Of a DNA stretch of 64,000 nucleotides, positions 1-10,299 are shown one piece after another. The stretch is taken from positions 284,322 to 348,321 of the forward strand of contig MNCI01013764.1 of NCBI GenBank assembly GCA_015680685.1, read 5' to 3'. The first letter of the stretch is position 1, and every line of letters begins with the position of its first letter. Below the pieces are notes generated by a model, which did no database searches, had not been told where the DNA came from, and was given only the letters and a program-made list of their open reading frames with translations. A program made the translations under genes and the position numbers. Origin of the DNA: Gnetum montanum (lineage: Eukaryota > Streptophyta > Gnetopsida > Gnetales > Gnetaceae).

Positions 1-160
1 TGCAAAATGGGAGTAAGAGTAATCAAAAGGCACTCAAAAATCCAATGTTGTTCTAGGGGATCCCACTAGAAAGACATGAACCCATGTATGAAGGTTGGTA
101 GCTTCTTTGGATTCAGCAATCAAAAAGAAAAAAACACAAAGAAAGTGCCATAAAGCAAAA

Positions 161-304
161 ATGACTCCTCCCTTGAAAAAAATGCCAAGTGATCATACGC
201 CTTGTTGTTATGGTACTCTCACAGTCACTTATCATGGGATGAAACAATGTAGTGTCACTGATCAGAGGAATGGACTTGGTCCTGATCTTGGAACAATAGG
301 TTAA
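161..304 (+). CDS. Conserved small ORF (47 codons) in the spacer of element A
   Basis: ATG at 161, TAA at 302-304. The product starts MTPPLKKMPSDHTPCCYG and ends GLGPDLGTIG. The same frame, length and stop position recur in C (26,808-26,951) and, with a 1-base deletion, in D (55,972-56,114). The shared core is PSD-x2-PCC, then a Met-Lys-Gln-Cys motif, then GLG-x-DL. I do not recognise the product. It lies upstream of the internal promoter of ORF2, so if translated it would probably be read from the genomic RNA or be the end of an exon. The conservation may only reflect shared ancestry of the DNA. Confidence 0.3.
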   Translation: MTPPLKKMPSDHTPCCYGTLTVTYHGMKQCSVTDQRNGLGPDLGTIG

Positions 305-900
305 TGACACATTAATCATGCTTTACACGTAGGATTCATTATGCCCTAGGTCAGTTACCTCATGTTCCAATCTCTACAATCCCTTCTATAGTCTGTCTCG
401 TCTCGTTGTTCATGTAATTGTAGCTCATGTCATGTATAGCATAGAATTCATACCTCATTCTGGCGGTACTTACATGTGTGTGTTTTGTAGAACCAGTGTG
501 GATTACATTTAACCCTTCTAGTGCGCATGGACACTTTTAAGTGTGGTTACGCAAGGGCATTATAGGTTGAAACCTACTTTGGGGAGGATCCACTTGCATG
601 ATTTTTGTAATTTTCACTCATAACACATCTTCCACACACCATCTATTACCCTCAGCATATTGTTAACGATATTCTTTCCCTTATTACTACCCCTTCGATG
701 CAAATGTTCTTATGAACCATCACATAGCCTTTTTCTCTCCCTTATCACTTGAGGTCCTTATTGATAACTTCCACACCATCATAATTTTTGTGCCTTTAGA
801 ACTAATTGAATTTCCCTGGAACCCTTCAACACTCATCCAAATGTCCTTAGTTTACATCGTTAATTTTAGAAAAATATTAAAAATTCAATATGTTACATAA
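305..900 (+). other. Non-coding spacer of element A
   Basis: No supported reading frame. The sequence aligns with the spacers of C (26,950-27,540) and D (56,115-56,700), including a shared stretch near 555-600 that reads GGTTGAAACCTACTTTGG. It separates the gag part from the internal promoter of ORF2. Confidence 0.6.
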
Positions 901-914
901 ATTCCCTAACATCG

Positions 915-966
915 ATAGGCCGCGATATCGTAGATGCAATATCCCATCTCAAAAATATATATATAC
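915..966 (+). promoter_or_regulatory. Internal LTR-like promoter ahead of ORF2 (element A)
   Basis: A GATATCG dyad (922-930) and a second degenerate copy (CAATATCCC) stand directly before a TATATATATA box (about 955-965). The LTR U3 regions of this family have the same arrangement: GATATCG dyads, then TATA. The corresponding position in C has TATAAAAA (27,598-27,605) and in D has many dyads plus TATAAATA (56,806-56,813). It lies ~475 bp before the ORF2 start, so it could drive ORF2 separately from the LTR. This is inferred from motif layout only. Confidence 0.45.
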
Positions 967-1217
967 GCAACCCCCTATGCTACATAACATCATTTTCAAC
1001 TGTTCACATGAGGGAGGTTTTTCCAATTTCTCTCTATGACTTGCGATTGCACATCCCTTGCTTTCATATCCATAACTCACTCGTTGGTCCTTCGATTTTC
1101 ACTCCATTTGAAACTACTTGAACCTAGAGTGTTCAACTCAGTTGTGGGGGAGGGGCATATGTCGAATAGCGCATAAATTTTTTGAAATTTTTCATCACTC
1201 GAAGGACATTATCAAGG

Positions 1218-1439
1218 GTAATTAGTTATAAAATTAAGAATAAATGTGCCAAAAATAATTTCATCCCCTTAGTTATACCAAGAAACTAGATTTGGAAACC
1301 ACCTATGTAAAGAGGATTAAATATTATAATCTTTTGAGAAGTGTCACATAGAGATAAAAAAAATTCATTAAGGCAATCAGTAAGGTATAACCTAACTTTG
1401 GTAACAACCTTACTAATGATGGGCCCCATGTGATTGCAA
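1218..1439 (+). other. Leader intron of ORF2 (element A, acceptor mutated)
   Basis: A donor-like G|GTAATT begins at 1218, a perfect TACTAAT branch point lies at 1411-1417, and the acceptor position directly before the ATG reads TTGCAA instead of the TTGCAG seen in C and D. The acceptor in this copy is therefore lost through a G-to-A change. Length is 222 nt, similar to D (216) and C (263). Confidence 0.45.
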
Positions 1440-4238
1440 ATGGCCCTGAAATGTGGACAACAGGAAGGTCCTACTCAAGGTGGGAGAAAATGACCTAGGA
1501 GAGGTGAAGGAAAAGTTCTTGCTGGATAGCATGCAGAGTAAGAGGAACAATCATTTAGTATCCACCAAGAGGACATTGCTACTATACAATCAATGCAGGC
1601 AAAAGGAGGAGCTACGGAAATGCCTGAGCAAGGGCAACATCTCACGTTGTCCCAAGATTGTGTTCAAGACATCCATGAAAGGTCCATATTCACTATAGTG
1701 ATTGTGGAATTAAACTTTGGATCTTTCATAGAATTTGATCTGGAGGCCATTAGGAATCACCTCAAAGGGTCTCCATTATGGCCTATCATCTCTAAAAGTG
1801 GTGCCTAGTACATAGGGGAAACGTACCAATTTTGGCACAACAAAGAACAAGGCACCACGATTAGCATTTGTGGTGTGAATTTTGATTTCTCTATTTAGGC
1901 CTTTTTGGAAGTACTAAACCTCTTGAATACAGAGCCAAAGGTTGCTCAATTTTCTACCCACTCAGACCCTGATGCATGATGACTTTGGTTGGAAAGGGCA
2001 TATGGCAAGGAAGATAAGATATTTGGGGAGTTGATGATGGAAGAGAGGATTTATTTCAAAATAGGGACTTATCACCTCTTTTCCACAAAAGGCTTAAAAG
2101 GAATTTCAACATATGTGGCAAGAGGATGTGTAGTGTTAATGGGAAAGGTTAATGCTAACTTACCTCATCTATATTTTATGGAGATCTTGAGGTAGTTTGA
2201 AGAATGGAAGATAGAGAAACTTATGTTGCCATTCCCTTATCTTATCAAGAAGCTATGAAAAACATGCTGGTATTAGAGGATATAGCAATGATGTCCTTTA
2301 AAAATCCCAAAATGCTTCATATGCTAAATTGCTAAAGCCACCAGTTGCAAGGAAAATCACTGGTGAGATGTTGGGGCTGGAACAAGAAAAAGAACAGATG
2401 GCAAGGCTAACTACAACTCAACTTGTAGGACCCAGCCAACTTCCAATTACAAGACCTAGCCAACAACAAGAAGTAGGACCTAGCATGGGCTAGTAGGATC
2501 AACCATCATCACCGTTGCAAGATTACAGACTGTCGATTAGCCATCTTAGGGCCATCACTAAGATGGTTAGTTGGGGAAGTCATGATGATGCAAATCTATT
2601 CTACGTCATCAACAATGTCATACAGCCCAAGATTTCTTTGGATCGCATGAGGTATGAAGTGTCCATCCATATAGGGGGAGGGGAGAGCACTTGGTCACAA
2701 CAAATCTTACGGAACGTTGCTTCCTTTCAAGTGCAATTAGAAACTGGTGAAGGGGCCATGGTGGTGATCATGTAGAACTAGGATGCAGCAGGAGTCATAG
2801 AAGTGGTCATAGAACACATTAAAGAATCATTTAATGTAACTATTGTGCCATAAACAAATCTTACGGGAGCACAGGATGCTCAAACTTTGGCCAGAACCTT
2901 AATGACTCCTACGGAACATGAGGATGTACTTGATTGATTGCTAGAAATAGGATAGGTAATGACGTCCTTGTTTGACATCCCACAAGATGCTACAGTAATC
3001 CAATAAAACCTCATTTCCACAAAAGGGAAGTTGGTCTTAACAAAGATGAGGGCTGAGCATGTAGAAGCAGAAGTGTAAAGATTGCAAGAAAGGCTTGTGA
3101 CCCTGCAAGCGGCATAGCGGGATCCTTTTTAATTCATTCTCATAGACTAGCTGGACATTTTCAGGACTAAGCAACTTACTGAACTGGTAGTAGAGAATAA
3201 AAGGGTGGTGGAAGAGAAAGATAAGGTTATTTCAGATGCCTCTACGACACAAGCGAAAACTTATGTGCATACCAAGGCAGTAAAGGCCTTATAAGAAGAA
3301 AACAAAAAACTTGTTGCTAGCAACATTCAATTGATCTCTGTGGAGAAATAAAAGAATGTTCTTGAAGAAAATTTTTAATAGTTGTGAGAACAACTAATTA
3401 GGATCAACTAGGACATGAACCATTTAGCCAAGAAAAATCAAACCCTCTCGATGTAGGAGGTATGCACCATTCGTTAGAAGATGGCTATTGAAATAAGCGT
3501 GTGGTCGAATGTGGCTAAATGGCATGAGAAGCTAAAGAAGCACTCCGGGACCAGGTGAGGATGTATAAGAAAATCATCAAGAAGAAGATCCATATGGCCA
3601 AGGCCCACATCAACACTCTTAGTGCTCAACACACTAACTGGTGGGCCATATTGGACACATACACGTTTGCCCACTAGGCAAAAGTTAAGAACCAAGACCT
3701 GCAAATCCAGGACCTTACAAAATACATGGAGTTGGCAAACATGTAGTATGCCAACCTTGCCATGTTAGCAACAGGGTGCTTGAGAATAAAGCTCAAGCAA
3801 AAAGTAGCCACCACCTACATCAAATATGAAACAGAATTTGTAGGATGCAAGAAGATATTGCAAAAATTGGATGTTGAAAATTTTGAACTCGAGGTGGTTA
3901 AAGCAAGATACCAAGGGCAAAAAGGTGTTGCAACGGACTTGGCTTGATAGCTCGTAGATCTTCAGGAATACAGAGACAAAGCCAAAGCCTACAAGGAGGA
4001 ATGATGGATGTTTGTAGCTCGGTATGTTAAGGCAAATAAAATGTTTCCGCAAATACCCTATCCATGGGAGGTTCTGACTCCATCAAACATCAGAACATTA
4101 GCATGGATGGCATAGGATCCTTGAACTAAAGAGGAAAAACTCAAGGCCATACTTCAACGCCATCAAATCCCAAGACATGGAGCACTAGATAAGGGAAAGG
4201 CACCCATGGAGGAGCCATTTCCACCAGGAACTACATGA
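1440..4238 (+). pseudogene. ORF2 of element A: globular domain plus long coiled coil, decayed
   Basis: It starts at the ATG after the intron (MALKCGQQEGPTQGG, then a stop) and ends near TGA 4236-4238, where D also stops. A globular part (about 1,680-2,290) has the conserved blocks GSPLWPI, EERIYFKIGTYHLF, STYVARG and LMGKVNANL. A Pro/Gln-rich linker with PSQ repeats (about 2,420-2,510) follows, then a long Glu/Lys/Gln-rich coiled coil (about 2,900-4,000). The C-terminal block has a FPQ-x-PYPWE-x-LTPSN pattern. Many in-frame TAG/TGA/TAA codons break it; several align with CAG, CAA or CGA in C or D. The globular part loosely recalls the 'putative plant transposon protein' domain found next to plant gag genes; that assignment is tentative. 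It is not pol and not a typical env. Confidence 0.7.
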
Positions 4239-4420
4239 GTTCCACCTAATTTTGTAGCTATAGGATTTTCTTTTACCTTCTTTGTGTTGTGTCTCAATTT
4301 TTTTCTGATTCCACACTGTAGCATGAATTCATTCTCATCAGCCAATAATCCCATACCTATCCATTGTGTAATCAATGGAGCTTATTATCACTTTAACTCG
4401 AGGACGAGTTTTCATTCAGT

Positions 4421-4430
4421 CATGGGAGTA
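4421..4430 (+). other. Polypurine tract of element A
   Basis: CATGGGAGTA directly precedes the 3' LTR start TGATGAG. The equivalent in C is CATGGGGGTA and in D TGTGGGGGTA. It primes plus-strand DNA synthesis in LTR retroelements. Confidence 0.75.
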
Positions 4431-5292
4431 TGATGAGTCATGAATTATGGGCTTCGATATCGCATCCATGATATTGTATATGCAATATCACATATGGGCC
4501 ATCACAACCTAGATGTGATATCCCGTATGCGATATCGTAGCCTGTCTCCTCATCTATAAATAAGAGGTTGGCAGTTTTGGTAAGGGATTTTTTGAAAGTT
4601 TAAGTCTTTGATAGTTTTTAGCACATCAATTTTTCCTCTCAACCCTTTTCTCCTAGTGCATCCCCACAGTGTGATGATTGTAATTATACAACATCCTTAT
4701 TCGAGTGTGATGTACTTGGACACACACATGACCAGAAGTAAAGATCAATATTACTTCATCATTATAGCATCCACTTAGCTTAATTATTTAATTAATTATC
4801 ATTGTTATTTACTACTTTCTTAATTAATATCTCTCTACCCTTACCTCCTAGTAACATGGAATGAGTACAACTTAATCACGAGCATTCATGTGTGACTACT
4901 TGATAAACCAGTAGCATACCTAGGCCATGTGTTTAGTAATCCCAGTGGTAGTCATGCACAAGATCCAAGATGTGTATGGATGATTAAGGAATGAATGCTC
5001 ATCACACTTAGGCTAGTTTATATTCTCTCTCATCCTCTCTCTCTTAACTTAGTTGATATTATTTCCCATCATACCTAGGAGTAGCATTAGTGTAGGAACA
5101 CATCATACACCTCACTCTATACTAAGCCATACGTGACAAAGCTAATACTAGTCTAGGTGGAAAGACAGTGAACTGCGATCTACAAGTAACTGCCTAGATA
5201 CCACAACTAGTCTGTCTGTGGAGTTTGACTAGATCGTGCATGAAAAAATCGTATTCGTATGGTTGAGTGTAGGGGTACCTCACCACTCATCA
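4431..5292 (+). repeat. 3' LTR of element A (862 bp)
   Basis: It starts TGATGAG and ends CTCATCA, giving a 7-bp inverted repeat at the termini. U3 holds a cluster of GATATC dyads (about 4,455-4,545) immediately before a TATAAATA box (4555-4562). The R/U5 part aligns throughout with the LTRs of C and D, ending in the shared block GTAGGGGTACCTCACCACT. Confidence 0.9.
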
Positions 5293-6032
5293 ATACCTAA
5301 AAGACATCTGCACTAGAGATCCCAAGGATATCATTTACAACTTAGGGAGAGATCTCGATCAAAAGATCCCCAACCATGGAAGTGAATGCTCCAAAAAAAA
5401 CATTGGAAATAATAATATTGTAATAAAATTTATGAATCAACACTTCAAGAACCAAAAAAATCATTTCAATAAAGTTTCCCTAGTTCAACACCTTGAAATA
5501 ATCCATTAAAGTAGCTTACCTATGTGTAGGAAAGGAAAGAGAGTGCTCAGTAATAATATTTGTGATTTGAGTTACCTTAAACCTATGTTGTGCTCTTGAA
5601 TTTAGGAATTGGGGCATGTAAGAGGATGGTGTGCTATTGGTATTACTCTTGGATCTCTTCTTTGGTAACATCCTAGACATTCCAACCTTCTTGTATGCCA
5701 TTTCTAACAAAATTTCTATTGGAGCCCTAGTCATCTTTGTGGGGTTGCTTTGGGAGAACAAGGTAAAAGAATGAGGGGTTTTTCTTTAATAGCAGTGGGG
5801 AATGAGGGATTTGAATGAAAAAGAAGATGTATTTCATAGAGAGAAGACATCTAATATATGTTTTAAAGAAACTAGTAGGCATATTTCCTACATAGTAGAT
5901 GTCTTTGCCACATTGTAGGAAAAAGCAAATAGACATCTTGATTCATGAGTAGATGACTTCATGTAGACATCTCTTTCTTGGAGTAGATGTCTTTAGATAG
6001 ACATCTTTATTGAGAGAGCCTCAATAGGATGG
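5293..6032. other. Pre-insertion flank between elements A and B
   Basis: 740 bp belonging to neither element. It holds one protein-like stretch on the minus strand (5,510-5,770) and a cluster of alternating inverted AGATGTCT/AGACATCT repeats (5,840-6,005). It ends with GATGG, the left TSD of element B (6028-6032). Confidence 0.7.
5516..5761 (-). CDS. Possible exon of a decayed plant transposon-type protein
   Basis: An 81-codon open frame rich in Lys/Arg near the start, with PKKRSKSN followed by FLNSRAQHRFKV and EHSLSFP. The block FLNSRAQHRF recalls the N-terminal region of ORFs found beside plant gag genes (a 'residues-ERY-x-RKFV' type pattern), but I cannot assign it firmly. At its 3' end the sequence reads CATAG|GTAAGC, a good splice donor, so it may be a 5' exon. 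Alternatively it is a chance ORF. Confidence 0.25.
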   Translation of the reverse strand: MFSQSNPTKMTRAPIEILLEMAYKKVGMSRMLPKKRSKSNTNSTPSSYMPQFLNSRAQHRFKVTQITNIITEHSLSFPTHR

Positions 6033-6979
6033 TGATGAGTGGCAAGGTACCCCTACACTCAACCATACGAAACGAGCGTAGCACGTGCAATCCAGTCAAA
6101 CTCCATAGACTAAGTGCCTACACGCCCCATGGAACACTTGGGGTTAATCATTCATTGTCTTCCTAGACATACTTGTAGTTATCATGGTGTATGGTTAAGT
6201 AAGTCCAAGGTATATGATTTTTGTAGATTTTTATGTTTTTCTCCTATGCTATCGAGGTGAAGGGTTGAGAAACTAACTAACTCTAACTAATGACTAAGTC
6301 TAAATTACCTAGCGTTAGCATCCATTCCCACTTATCGTACACACCCTAAACCAATGCAATCGTGGCTACCAAACGCTAATCGTTACTGGGATCACCACGC
6401 GTAATGCACATGCTGGAAGTGGTCGTACTGAGGCACCTAACTAGGAGGAAAGGGTTGAGAAAGCTAATCTAGCCTAAGTGCGATGAGCAGCTGATTCCTT
6501 GACTAACCGTACACATCTAGGACTACCACTGGGATTACGAAGCGTAGATCCTGGATACGCCACTGGGTTACCAAATAGTCACACAAGATGCTCTTAATCA
6601 AGTCGTACTCATACTACATTCTAGGAGTTTAAGGGTGAGAGAGAAAATAATAAATAAAATCCTATTCCATGCACTACAAGGTTTATCTAGAAAGCTCGTC
6701 TTTATTGCCATACACAACTTGTGTTCAGGTACAATGTTGCTCGAATAAAGGTCCATTCTCTTTGGGACTCCTACTGCAGGAACATGGAAAATATTCTATC
6801 TTTGGAGTGATCAAACTACCAAAGTTTCCCTACTTTTAAACTAGGATGGAAAATAAGGGGAGTGCTGCCTCTTATTTATAGATATGGTAGCGAACCATGA
6901 TATCACATACGCAATATCGCAGGGGACGACGCAAAATCACATATGCGATATCGTGGCTCATGCGAATCATGTCTCATCA
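6033..6979 (-). repeat. 3' LTR of element B (947 bp)
   Basis: On the minus strand it starts TGATGAGACATG and ends CTCATCA. The TATA box reads TATTTATA on the plus strand at 6873-6880; GATATC dyads lie next to it (6,895-6,955). It is the partner of 12309-13301. Confidence 0.92.
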
Positions 6980-8842
6980 TACCCCCATGACTGAATGAAA
7001 ACTCATCCTCAAGTTCCTTACAAAATATTAGGAAGGTATGTGATTATTGATGGAAATGGAACTAATGGGATGACATGTAAATAGATCATCATTACAAGAC
7101 TTGACAAAACTGGTGTTCATGAGAACAAGGGTGAACACCTTATTACAATGACATCAGGCCTTAGTTGGCAGCTAAGAAAGAGAGAGAGAGAAAGAAGTGT
7201 TGCTACTACCAACACGAAGATTGCGTCTTTCGTTGTCCATCGATAAGTGCACTGTTCATATTGCTCCTTGCATAGCTACTTCTAGCATGGCTCCATTCCA
7301 AGTGTTTGCTCCAAATCCAATTTGTTGTTTTATGATTGCCATCTACACACACAACACAATCTTATATTAGCAAGGGTAAATAAATCATCATGTAATTAAT
7401 ACCTTGTTTTGATGAAATTCCATTGGCTAGGTTGTGGTATGGCTGATATGGATCGAGAGATATATTATTGATGACTATTGAAGGTGTAGGGGTTAGGAAA
7501 AAAATCAAAAAATTTGGGGCTAGGAGAAAATTGAGAAAACTCAGGCTCCATACCCCCATGACTAATCGCAAACCTCCAGTAGCGTTAGAATAAAGAAAGG
7601 AAATAAGTAATAAATATAGATAAAAAGGACAATGAAAAAAATCAGTGAAATGGATGTCAAGATGGAAATGAACAAAATAAAATCAATTGCAAAAATGTTT
7701 AAGGGAAAGAATTTAACTGGTGCACCAAAGAGGAATGTCAATGGGTCCTCCCCAAAGCAAGCTCATGCCATTAATGCCCTAACAAACCCACATTAAAAGA
7801 GTCCGTAGGCTCAGGGAATGTCAATTGGAACAAGAGTTAAAGTTTTAACTACAAGAATTTACCAAAAAGGAAAAAATGCATCTAACAAAATATACACTCA
7901 TGATACAATCGGCAATGAGGTGAATAATGGAGAGAAGGATGGAGAGAAGAAAATAGAATGGAATCCCAAGAACAAGGTGGTGTATAGCCCCTTGTGTGTT
8001 TCATGATTAATGTGATTGGACAAATCTCATTCCAACTCCAACCTCAAAACTAATGACATCTAGTGACTTCGCATCAATGCACTTGGCCAAACCATCCACT
8101 TGAATAACAAGAATGCTTCCCCCAAGAGCCACCACCATTCTGATGAAACAAGGAGAGAATGAGAAGCGAGAAGGGCCTTAGTTAGAGGGAACGTTTTTGG
8201 TTCCATAACCAATGCGTGTAGCCCAAGTTTATTCTGTCTAAGAGGTGTGCTTTGAATTTTCACTTAATTATTTTTTTCTTTTGTATTTTGTGTGTTTATG
8301 CATGAGAACCAAACCATGCAAAGACTTGATTATTTTTATTGTCTCAGCTTCCAATAATTGGGTAACATTGGAACAACAAGAAAACTCAAAAAGAAAACAT
8401 CTAAGCACCCAAGAGAACGGCCAATCCAAAAGCATCAAGTTCGCTTGAAGTCACACCCTTTTCAAACCTTGAGTTCTTCCTTAGTTTGAGAAATACCCAG
8501 TCACCGATTCGTTAAAGTTCCTATTATGAAGGGGATTGTACATTGCCAAGTCGAGAGAGACCATAGAACTTGGTGGATGGATGGATGGAATGAACTCATT
8601 GCATGCCATATCAAAAGAAACATACCTTAGTATCAACATTGTGAATTAAAGGTAAAAACCAAACATTAGCAATCAATATGAAAATAGTTCATACCATCAT
8701 TCCGAACACTTATTGGGTGACAAACTTATAGGGTGGATCACACACACACACACACACACAATGGAAAAGTATAATGATGTTGTAAAATAAAAACAAGAAA
8801 AGTTAAAGAAATTTGTGAAACAAAAACTTCTCCCCCATATGA
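6980..8842 (-). other. 3' non-coding region of element B
   Basis: No RT, RNase H or integrase motif is visible on either strand. The true PPT (TCATGGGGGTA on the minus strand, about 6,980-6,991) abuts the LTR. A second copy of the PPT motif occurs at about 7,550-7,565 and further GGGGGAGA copies at 8,828-8,876. A short (GA)n tract lies at about 7,177-7,192 and a (CA)11 microsatellite at 8,739-8,761. Confidence 0.6.
8739..8761. repeat. (CA)n microsatellite
   Basis: About eleven perfect CA units inside the 3' region of element B. Confidence 0.95.
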
Positions 8843-9886
8843 TTAGCATAGGTGGCCATCTCCCCCATGACTGAGTGGAAAGGGAGAGATCCGAAATAAT
8901 GAGTGCCTATTTAAATTTCTAAGAAGTGCCCAACTTCTCCTAATTGATGATCTTAGATTAAGGGCTGGAAGTTGGTGACGCTCATATTCCAAAGTATATA
9001 TGCTTTCATTATGGGCATGGGTTTCCTTAGTTTGTTCCATGCATATTTGGTTGCTCCTTCGAGTAGCTATCAACCACGAGGTGTTTACTACTAGTTGTGT
9101 GGTTGCTACATACAGGCATCTTTGTTTCAAATTTTCAAGGGCACACCTACTGCATGGAGGCATTTCCTCCATGTCATCACCTGATGAATCACTATATGTG
9201 ATGGATGGAAATTTTCTCTTCTCGATCTTTCCATAAATATTTATCTTAGAGATTTCCAAGAAAAGATCATGGATCCTAAGGCATGCCTCTATTGTACTTA
9301 GCCATGTCCTTCCCATTATAATTGGGAAGTCCCCTTCGTTGTTGTTGACTTCAATCACCAGGAAATCAACTGGGTAGGACCAACCACACATAGTAGAAAT
9401 AATGTCTTGCACCAATCCCAAGTGAACAGTGATGGACTGGTCTACCAGCTCTAGTTGAATGTTGCTCTTCTTAAGTGGGGGTAGGTTCCAAGATTGATAC
9501 ATTTTTTGTGAAATTAGGTTGACTCCGAAACCTAAGTCAAGAAGAGCCCTATGTGGTTCATTTCCAGCAACTTGAAGGTAGATTAAGGGACTTCCAGGAT
9601 CAATTAGTTTCCTATGAAGGTGGCCTACCTTGATCCATTCGATTATGGTATGTGTTAACATAACCGTATGCATTAAGCCCTGTTGGACTAAAGGGTGCTC
9701 CGAAGTGTTAGATGGTGGAGGAGTGTATATGGACTCAACTACTTGTTGTTGTGAGAGTTTGTCTAGGCATTTGGTTCTGAAGAAGGGTCTTCTCTTTTTA
9801 TAGTTCTCAGAAATGATAGCAGGTTGAATATTTCCAGCTCTCAAAGCGTGACATTGCTGTGGTTGAGGAGGAAGTTCCCCTTGCAT
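8843..9886 (-). CDS. Athila-type aspartic protease region of element B
   Basis: An intact 347-codon frame, unusual in this decayed region. It is probably the C-terminal part of a gag-protease polyprotein: homologous sequence continues upstream of the first ATG, which is a proline-rich segment (residues 1-70). The retropepsin core spans roughly residues 95-210. RALLDLGFGVNLI holds the catalytic Asp (about residue 117) where Athila proteases usually have DLGAS; here the two following residues are Phe-Gly. VDFLVIEV (about 173-180) and PIIMGRTWL (about 188-196) correspond to the usual VDFVVLD and ILGRPFL blocks. It would process gag and pol in virus-like particles. The changed active-site loop may mean the enzyme is inactive. 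Confidence 0.8.
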   Translation of the reverse strand: MQGELPPQPQQCHALRAGNIQPAIISENYKKRRPFFRTKCLDKLSQQQVVESIYTPPPSNTSEHPLVQQGLMHTVMLTHTIIEWIKVGHLHRKLIDPGSPLIYLQVAGNEPHRALLDLGFGVNLISQKMYQSWNLPPLKKSNIQLELVDQSITVHLGLVQDIISTMCGWSYPVDFLVIEVNNNEGDFPIIMGRTWLSTIEACLRIHDLFLEISKINIYGKIEKRKFPSITYSDSSGDDMEEMPPCSRCALENLKQRCLYVATTQLVVNTSWLIATRRSNQICMEQTKETHAHNESIYTLEYERHQLPALNLRSSIRRSWALLRNLNRHSLFRISPFPLSHGGDGHLC

Positions 9887-10299
9887 TGTTGGAGCAAGAG
9901 GTGTTATGGGAACTACTTGTGGAAGAGGTGCAGATGGATTTGGAGGATGGTGTGGGTATGGAGGATCTCCTGGAGGAGAAGGAGTCCTTCTGAAGTACTC
10001 TTGAACTTGTTAGTGATGGTGGGGAGTTGTGTGACTCGTAGAGTCACTTGGAGAAATTGGCTGCTACACATAATATCCATAAGGGTCAGGCTACCAGTTA
10101 GGGTACTGATGTTTCAGTGATGGCATCTCCCATGACTATGGGTATTTCCATTGCTGATGCTTTCCAATGGGTTGTGATGGAGTTCCACTAGGATAATACG
10201 TTAATGATTGGTTGAATTGCCTTGGGTTACCTTGGGAATAAGGTAACCTACAGGGTGTTTTCTATTGATTAAGTCTTAGATTAAGCGCATACATCCCAA

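Larger units (their letters stand above)
1..5292 (+). mobile_element. Element A: 3' part of a non-autonomous Athila-like LTR retrotransposon
   Basis: The left end (5' LTR, PBS, gag) lies outside the window. What remains is the spacer, internal promoter region, ORF2 pseudogene, polypurine tract (catgggagta, 4421-4430) and the complete 3' LTR (4431-5292). The order and sequence match elements C and D position by position; the opening bases match C near 26,590 and D near 55,800. Downstream of the LTR the bases are ATACC, which would be the TSD, but the partner is off the window. No RT, RNase H or integrase is present between the spacer and the LTR. Lineage is inferred from C and D, which keep the tRNA-Asp type PBS. 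Confidence 0.85.

Noticed and set aside
113-319. Minus-strand frame MINVSL.. that recurs in C (26,706-26,966)
   Set aside because: It is the opposite strand of the conserved small ORF; D does not keep the frame, and a plus-strand reading explains the conservation better.
7362-8263. RT or integrase in the 3' region of element B
   Set aside because: I looked on both strands for YxDD, DLNK, HHCC and DDE-type blocks and saw none; short frames there have no family resemblance.
9824-10120. 98-codon plus-strand frame opposite gag/protease of B
   Set aside because: Trp/Arg-rich composition is a shadow of the Pro/Gln-rich minus-strand polyprotein, which is clearly homologous to gag-protease.
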